This document shows positions 6,295 to 8,768 of a DNA stretch of 8,768 nt, piece by piece. Every line of letters begins with the position of its first letter. The stretch's first letter is position 1. The stretch covers positions 1-8,768 of the forward strand of contig CAMICU010000148.1 of the NCBI GenBank assembly GCA_946223375.1. Direction: 5' to 3'. The notes beneath the pieces are model-generated. The model was given only the letters and a program-made list of their open reading frames with translations, did no database searches and was not told the DNA's origin. The stretch is from an uncultured Stenotrophomonas sp. (GTDB lineage: Bacteria > Pseudomonadota > Gammaproteobacteria > Xanthomonadales > Xanthomonadaceae). Made by a program: the position numbers and the translations under genes.

Positions 6295-6411
6295 CTAACC
6301 CCCTGTTTTCTGTCGCGGGACGCAATGCAAGCGCGCGCTCCAAAACGCGACACAGTTCACGGTTGAATCATAAATATGAATGCGTGGATGGTTTGTGAAC
6401 AGAATCCCCAT
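6295..6411 (-). CDS. Possible 38-residue leader ORF upstream of the Roadblock module
   Basis: ATG at 6411 has the strongest Shine-Dalgarno in the window (GGAGGA at 6416-6421, four-base gap to ATG). The frame runs 38 codons to TAG at 6295-6297, just where the MglB-like gene starts; the TAG shares a base with the GTG at 6295. The peptide begins MGILFTNHPRIHIYDS, has a short hydrophobic stretch (NCVAFW) and ends RQKTGG; I recognise no family. Its codons are less GC-biased than the neighbours', and a candidate promoter lies inside it, so it may be fortuitous. If translated, it could couple ribosomes into the Roadblock gene. Confidence 0.25.
   Translation of the reverse strand: MGILFTNHPRIHIYDSTVNCVAFWSARLHCVPRQKTGG
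6371..6399 (-). promoter_or_regulatory. Candidate promoter for the Roadblock/GTPase module
   Basis: The most AT-rich stretch of the window lies here, reading toward the Roadblock genes. TTCACA (6399-6394, one mismatch to TTGACA) is 17 bases from TATTTA (6376-6371); an overlapping TATGAT at 6372-6367 is a better -10 but too far from that -35. An inverted pair GTTCAC/GTGAAC (6400-6395 and 6360-6355) brackets the candidate and could be an operator. This is pattern reading only. Confidence 0.3.
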
Positions 6412-6443
6412 CCTGTCCTCCGGGGCTTTCTTATTGATCACCA

Positions 6444-7424
6444 CTAGCCAAAGTGGTTGAAGCCCGGCGTCGGCATTTCCAGCAGATCCCCCTCCCCGTT
6501 GACCAGCCGAACCTGGTTTCCGGCCCGAATATAGCCAATCCGGGTGACCGGAACTGCAACGCAGGCCATGCTTTCGGCCACCTGCCGGCGCAGCGTGGCC
6601 GGCGCGCAGAAGCACAGTTCGTAGTCGTCCCCGGCCGTGGCCCGCACCGCCTGGAACAGCCCGGCCTGCCCCGCCGCCGCCGCCGCCGGAGAAGCCGGCA
6701 GCGCGCTGGCCAGCACCTCGGCGGCAACCCCGCTGCGGGTGCAGATATGGCCCAGGTCGGCCAGCAGGCCGTCGGACACATCGATCGCGGCAGTGGCCAG
6801 GCCCCGCAGCGCCAGACCGGCCGCCACGCGCGGCGTGGGCCGCGCCAACCGCAGCCGCAGCTGCTCCAGCGCCGGTATGTGCGACGGCCGCTGCACCTGC
6901 AGCCGCCGCGCGCGCCACAGCGACAGCGCCACCCCGGCTTCGCCCGGCACACCGGTCACCCAGATGTCATCGCCGACCTGCGCGCCATCCCGGCGCAGTG
7001 CCTGCCCGGCCGGTACCTGCCCCATCGCGGTGATCGAGATCGACAACGGCCCGCGCGTGGTATCGCCGCCGATCAACGCGATCCCGTGCAGATCGGCCAG
7101 CGCGAAGAAACCCTCGGCGAAACCGTCCACCCAGGCCGGCGAGGCCTCCGGCAGCGACAGCGACAGCGTGCACCAGGCCGGCTGCGCGCCCATCGCGGCC
7201 AGGTCGGAAAGATTCACCGCCAGTGCCTTCCAGCCGATATCCGCCGGCGCCGTCTCGGCCGGGAAATGCACGCCGTCATTGAGGGTGTCGGCGGTGACCA
7301 CCAGTTGCTGGCCGGCCGGCATCTGCAGCAGCGCCGCGTCATCACCGATGCCCAGCGCGACGTCCGCGCGACCGCCGGCACGACGGGCGATCCGCTCGAT
7401 CAGGCCAAACTCGTCAAGGCTCAT
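6444..7424 (-). CDS. thiL: Thiamine-monophosphate kinase
   Basis: 326 residues, normal for ThiL. ATG at 7424 gives the family start MSLDEFGLIERI and is preceded by AGGAAG (7432-7437) seven bases away. ThiL phosphorylates thiamine monophosphate with ATP to make thiamine diphosphate, the active cofactor, in the cytoplasm. Diagnostic segments in order: LGIGDDAALL, VVTADTLNDGVHF, ALAVNLSDLAAMGAQP, LIGGDTTRGP, IDVSDGLLADLGHI and ATAGDDYELCF, which carry the Mg/ATP-binding aspartates of the PurM-like fold. An SPAAAAAGQAG stretch is encoded by six CCG units at 6671-6688. In many gammaproteobacteria pgpA follows thiL; here the Roadblock/GTPase genes follow instead. Confidence 0.96.
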   Translation of the reverse strand: MSLDEFGLIERIARRAGGRADVALGIGDDAALLQMPAGQQLVVTADTLNDGVHFPAETAPADIGWKALAVNLSDLAAMGAQPAWCTLSLSLPEASPAWVDGFAEGFFALADLHGIALIGGDTTRGPLSISITAMGQVPAGQALRRDGAQVGDDIWVTGVPGEAGVALSLWRARRLQVQRPSHIPALEQLRLRLARPTPRVAAGLALRGLATAAIDVSDGLLADLGHICTRSGVAAEVLASALPASPAAAAAGQAGLFQAVRATAGDDYELCFCAPATLRRQVAESMACVAVPVTRIGYIRAGNQVRLVNGEGDLLEMPTPGFNHFG

Positions 7425-7447
7425 GCTCGGACTTCCTGAAACAACGA

Positions 7448-7476
7448 CGCCGGGGCTGCAGAAGCCGGCCCCGGCG
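7448..7476 (-). terminator. Probable intrinsic terminator or attenuator between nusB and thiL
   Basis: A perfect 9-bp stem (CGCCGGGGC at 7448-7456 with GCCCCGGCG at 7468-7476, 11-base loop) is followed on the minus strand by TCGTTGTTTC, a moderately T-rich tail. It lies just before the thiL ribosome site, so it could end most ribH-nusB transcripts or attenuate thiL. Confidence 0.5.
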
Positions 7477-7496
7477 CGATGATGGGAAACAACAGG

Positions 7497-7513
7497 GCGG
7501 TGTTCAACACCGC
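7497..7513 (-). terminator. Compact hairpin after nusB
   Basis: GCGGTGTT and AACACCGC (7497-7504 and 7506-7513) are perfectly complementary around one base, so about six pairs with a five-base loop would form. It starts eight bases after the nusB stop and is followed on the minus strand by CCTGTTGTTTCCC, which is only partly T-rich. It may act together with the hairpin at 7448-7476. Confidence 0.4.
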
Positions 7514-7520
7514 GCCGGAC

Positions 7521-8000
7521 TCACAGCCCCGATTCGGTCTTGCGCCATTCAACGGCGGCGCGGTCGAGCACGCCATTGACGTAGGTGTGGCCGTGCTCGG
7601 AACCGAAACGCTTGGCGGTTTCGATCGCCTCGTTGATCACCACCCGGTACGGCACATCGAGGCGGTAGCGCAGCTCGTAGGCGGCCACGCGCAGCACCGC
7701 ACGTTCGATCGCGTCCACTTCCTCCACGCCACGGTCGACGAACGGGGCCAGCGCCTCGTCCAGGTCACGGCGGTGGTCGAGCACGCCGCGCAGCAGGTTC
7801 TCGAAGTAAGCCAGGTCGGCCACTTCATGCGCCTGCTCGTGCGCGAACTGGGCCAGCAGCGACTCGGCGTTGCCGCCGGAGATCTGCCAGGCATAGATCG
7901 CCTGCAGGGCACGACGACGGGCGCGCGAGCGCAGCACCGGGTCGATGCCGTCGCGGCGGACGGGCTTTCCGGCAGGCTTGCCGTTGTTCTTGTTGTTCAT
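7521..8000 (-). CDS. nusB: Transcription antitermination factor NusB
   Basis: 159 residues. NusB, with NusE (S10), binds boxA RNA of rRNA leaders and supports antitermination. After a basic, Asn/Lys-rich N-terminal tail (~1-20) the all-helical fold starts at [19 protein letters not shown]. Later segments are conserved: [39 protein letters not shown] and [10 protein letters not shown] at the C-terminus, the usual NusB ending. The ATG at 8000 overlaps the ribH stop (ATGA) and has GGAG eight bases upstream inside ribH, so the two are translationally coupled. The ribH-nusB-thiL order is conserved in many proteobacteria. Confidence 0.96.
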   Translation of the reverse strand: MNNKNNGKPAGKPVRRDGIDPVLRSRARRRALQAIYAWQISGGNAESLLAQFAHEQAHEVADLAYFENLLRGVLDHRRDLDEALAPFVDRGVEEVDAIERAVLRVAAYELRYRLDVPYRVVINEAIETAKRFGSEHGHTYVNGVLDRAAVEWRKTESGL

Positions 8001-8464
8001 GGCAACTGCTCCAGAAGATTGACCATTTCCAGCGCCGCAAGTGCGGCTTCCTCACCCTTGTTGCCGTGGCTGCCGCCTGCGCGGGCCTCGGCATCCTCCA
8101 CACGTTCCACCGCCAGCACGCCATTGAGCACCGGCACGCCGAAGTCCAGCTGGGCGCGCATCAGGCCTTCGGCACAACGGTCGGCGACGTGTTCGTAATG
8201 GCGGGTATCGCCACGGATCACGCAGCCCAGGGTGATGATGGCGGCATGCTGGCCGGCGGCCGCCAAGCGGGCGGCGACCAGCGGGATTTCCCACGCACCG
8301 GGCACGCGCACCACGTCGATGGCGTCCTCGCCGATGCCGTTGCCGGCCAGGCTCTGGCGGGCACCGGTCACCAGCACATCGGTGATGCGGGCATTCCAGC
8401 GGCTGGCGATGATGGCAAAACGGGCCGAACCGGCCGGGCGGAGGTCGCCTTCGTAGTGGCTCAT
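7997..8464 (-). CDS. ribH: 6,7-dimethyl-8-ribityllumazine synthase
   Basis: 155 residues, the normal size. RibH condenses 5-amino-6-ribitylaminouracil with 3,4-dihydroxy-2-butanone 4-phosphate to give lumazine, the direct riboflavin precursor. Visible family motifs are SRWNARIT (~21-28), [30 protein letters not shown] (with the catalytic His region), [10 protein letters not shown], and [14 protein letters not shown] at the C-terminus. An aromatic residue (Trp23) stands in the substrate-stacking position; many bacterial enzymes have Phe there. The start ATG at 8464 gives the typical [10 protein letters not shown]; the ribosome site is weak (AGGA about 10 bases upstream). It lies between ribBA and nusB. 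Confidence 0.96.
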   Translation of the reverse strand: MSHYEGDLRPAGSARFAIIASRWNARITDVLVTGARQSLAGNGIGEDAIDVVRVPGAWEIPLVAARLAAAGQHAAIITLGCVIRGDTRHYEHVADRCAEGLMRAQLDFGVPVLNGVLAVERVEDAEARAGGSHGNKGEEAALAALEMVNLLEQLP

Positions 8465-8652
8465 GGGGTGTGGGGATCCTGAGGGTGGGTAAGTTTACCG
8501 TGCGCAGGCTTTACCGGTGCGGCACCGGCACCGCTGGCACGGCGCGGACGGCGTGCCGGGCACGCGCGAGGCATGTCGGCAGGGGCCACGCCGGTGCCGG
8601 TGCGGCCCAACGTGACGACGCTGGAGGGGCACACGGCCCCTCCGGCGCAGGC
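8465..8652 (-). promoter_or_regulatory. Structured spacer between ribBA and ribH
   Basis: No gene is visible. The stretch is full of GC-rich complementarity: CCGGTGC-G-GCACCGG (8514-8528), GGCACG/CGTGCC (8536-8541/8552-8557) and a 12-base inverted pair (8522-8533 with 8592-8603). TTTACCG is repeated at 8494-8500 and 8510-8516. It does not contain the conserved core of an FMN riboswitch that I can recognise. It may be a structured ribH leader, or simply terminator plus spacer; a weak -10 (TAAACT, 8495-8490, minus strand) has no good -35. Confidence 0.35.
8623..8643 (-). terminator. Hairpin after ribBA
   Basis: A perfect 8-bp stem (GGAGGGGC at 8623-8630 with GCCCCTCC at 8636-8643, five-base loop) begins nine bases after the ribBA stop. 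No T tract follows on the minus strand, so it is either a weak or partial terminator or an mRNA 3'-end stabiliser, allowing some read-through into ribH. Confidence 0.5.
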
Positions 8653-8768
8653 TCAGGCCTGCAGGGTCTCGACGATCTCCAGCCCGTAGCCGGCCAGGCC
8701 GATCTGCCGGCGCGGGGTGCCCAGCACGCGCAGCTTGCCCAGGCCCAGGTCGGACAGGATCTGCGCCT
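8653..8768 (-). CDS. ribBA: RibBA-type bifunctional riboflavin enzyme, C-terminal end (rest outside window)
   Basis: Only the last 37 residues and the TGA (8653-8655) are present. The translation AQILSDLGLGKLRVLG, then RRQIGLAGYGLEIVETLQA, matches the C-terminal end of GTP cyclohydrolase II (RibA) domains, which typically read AQIL(R)DLG...(K/R)LLTNNP.K..GL.G(Y/F)GLE(I)V. Where family members have TNNP this protein has LGTP, as is common in RibBA proteins whose RibA half is degenerate. The adjacent ribH supports a riboflavin role. Whether both domains are present or active cannot be judged from this fragment; a stand-alone RibA is the alternative. Confidence 0.75.
   Translation of the reverse strand, partial: AQILSDLGLGKLRVLGTPRRQIGLAGYGLEIVETLQA

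Noticed and set aside
6325..6346. Sigma-54-like element (TGG...TTGC) upstream of the first Roadblock gene
   Set aside because: The spacing between GG and GC is 11 bases instead of the required 10, and the rest of the consensus is absent.
6406..6425. CCCC/GGGG stem after thiL as a terminator
   Set aside because: Only four pairs with a 12-base loop, and the following minus-strand bases are not a T tract.
1..8768. CRISPR arrays, tRNA or rRNA genes, insertion sequences, prophage or attachment sites
   Set aside because: No regularly spaced repeats, cloverleaf-like segments, rRNA-like sequence, transposase or integrase motifs were seen on either strand.

Overview
The window is strongly GC-rich chromosomal DNA with G or C at most third codon positions. 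Gene content and order (lpoA-yraN; ribBA-ribH-nusB-thiL) and the protein sequences suggest a gammaproteobacterium of the Xanthomonadaceae, most likely Stenotrophomonas or a close relative. This rests on recognised families, not on a database search.

Left third, plus strand (1-3611): a tight four-gene run. It begins inside lpoA (outer-membrane activator of a peptidoglycan synthase), overlaps yraN (UPF0102 nuclease-fold protein), continues after 13 bases into a DUF457/YdjM-type membrane metal-dependent hydrolase, and ends with a GlcD/D-lactate-dehydrogenase-like FAD oxidoreductase joined by an ATGA overlap. A 121-base spacer (3612-3732) separates this run from the convergent minus-strand genes.

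Right half, minus strand (8768 down to 6444): a riboflavin/thiamine housekeeping block. The tail of ribBA is followed by a structured 188-base spacer, then ribH and nusB (ATGA overlap), two hairpins, and thiL. RibBA and RibH make the riboflavin precursor, NusB is an antitermination factor and ThiL makes thiamine diphosphate.

Middle, minus strand (6411 down to 3733): the most interesting part. After thiL, and after an AT-rich spacer that holds a possible 38-codon leader ORF and a possible promoter, comes a four-gene module. It consists of an MglB-like Roadblock/LC7 protein (GTG start), a second Roadblock protein of a different type, an unrecognised 321-residue protein with a receiver-like N-terminus and a helical C-terminus, and a small Ras-like GTPase of the COG2229/MglA-like type. 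The layout recalls actinobacterial conservons and the myxobacterial MglAB polarity switch: a GTPase, Roadblock regulators and an undefined adaptor or effector. A 15-bp hairpin whose two G-U pairs form only in the operon-sense RNA lies between the second Roadblock gene and the adaptor gene. The physiological role of the module cannot be read from the sequence; control of polarity, motility, surface structures or signalling is inference by analogy.
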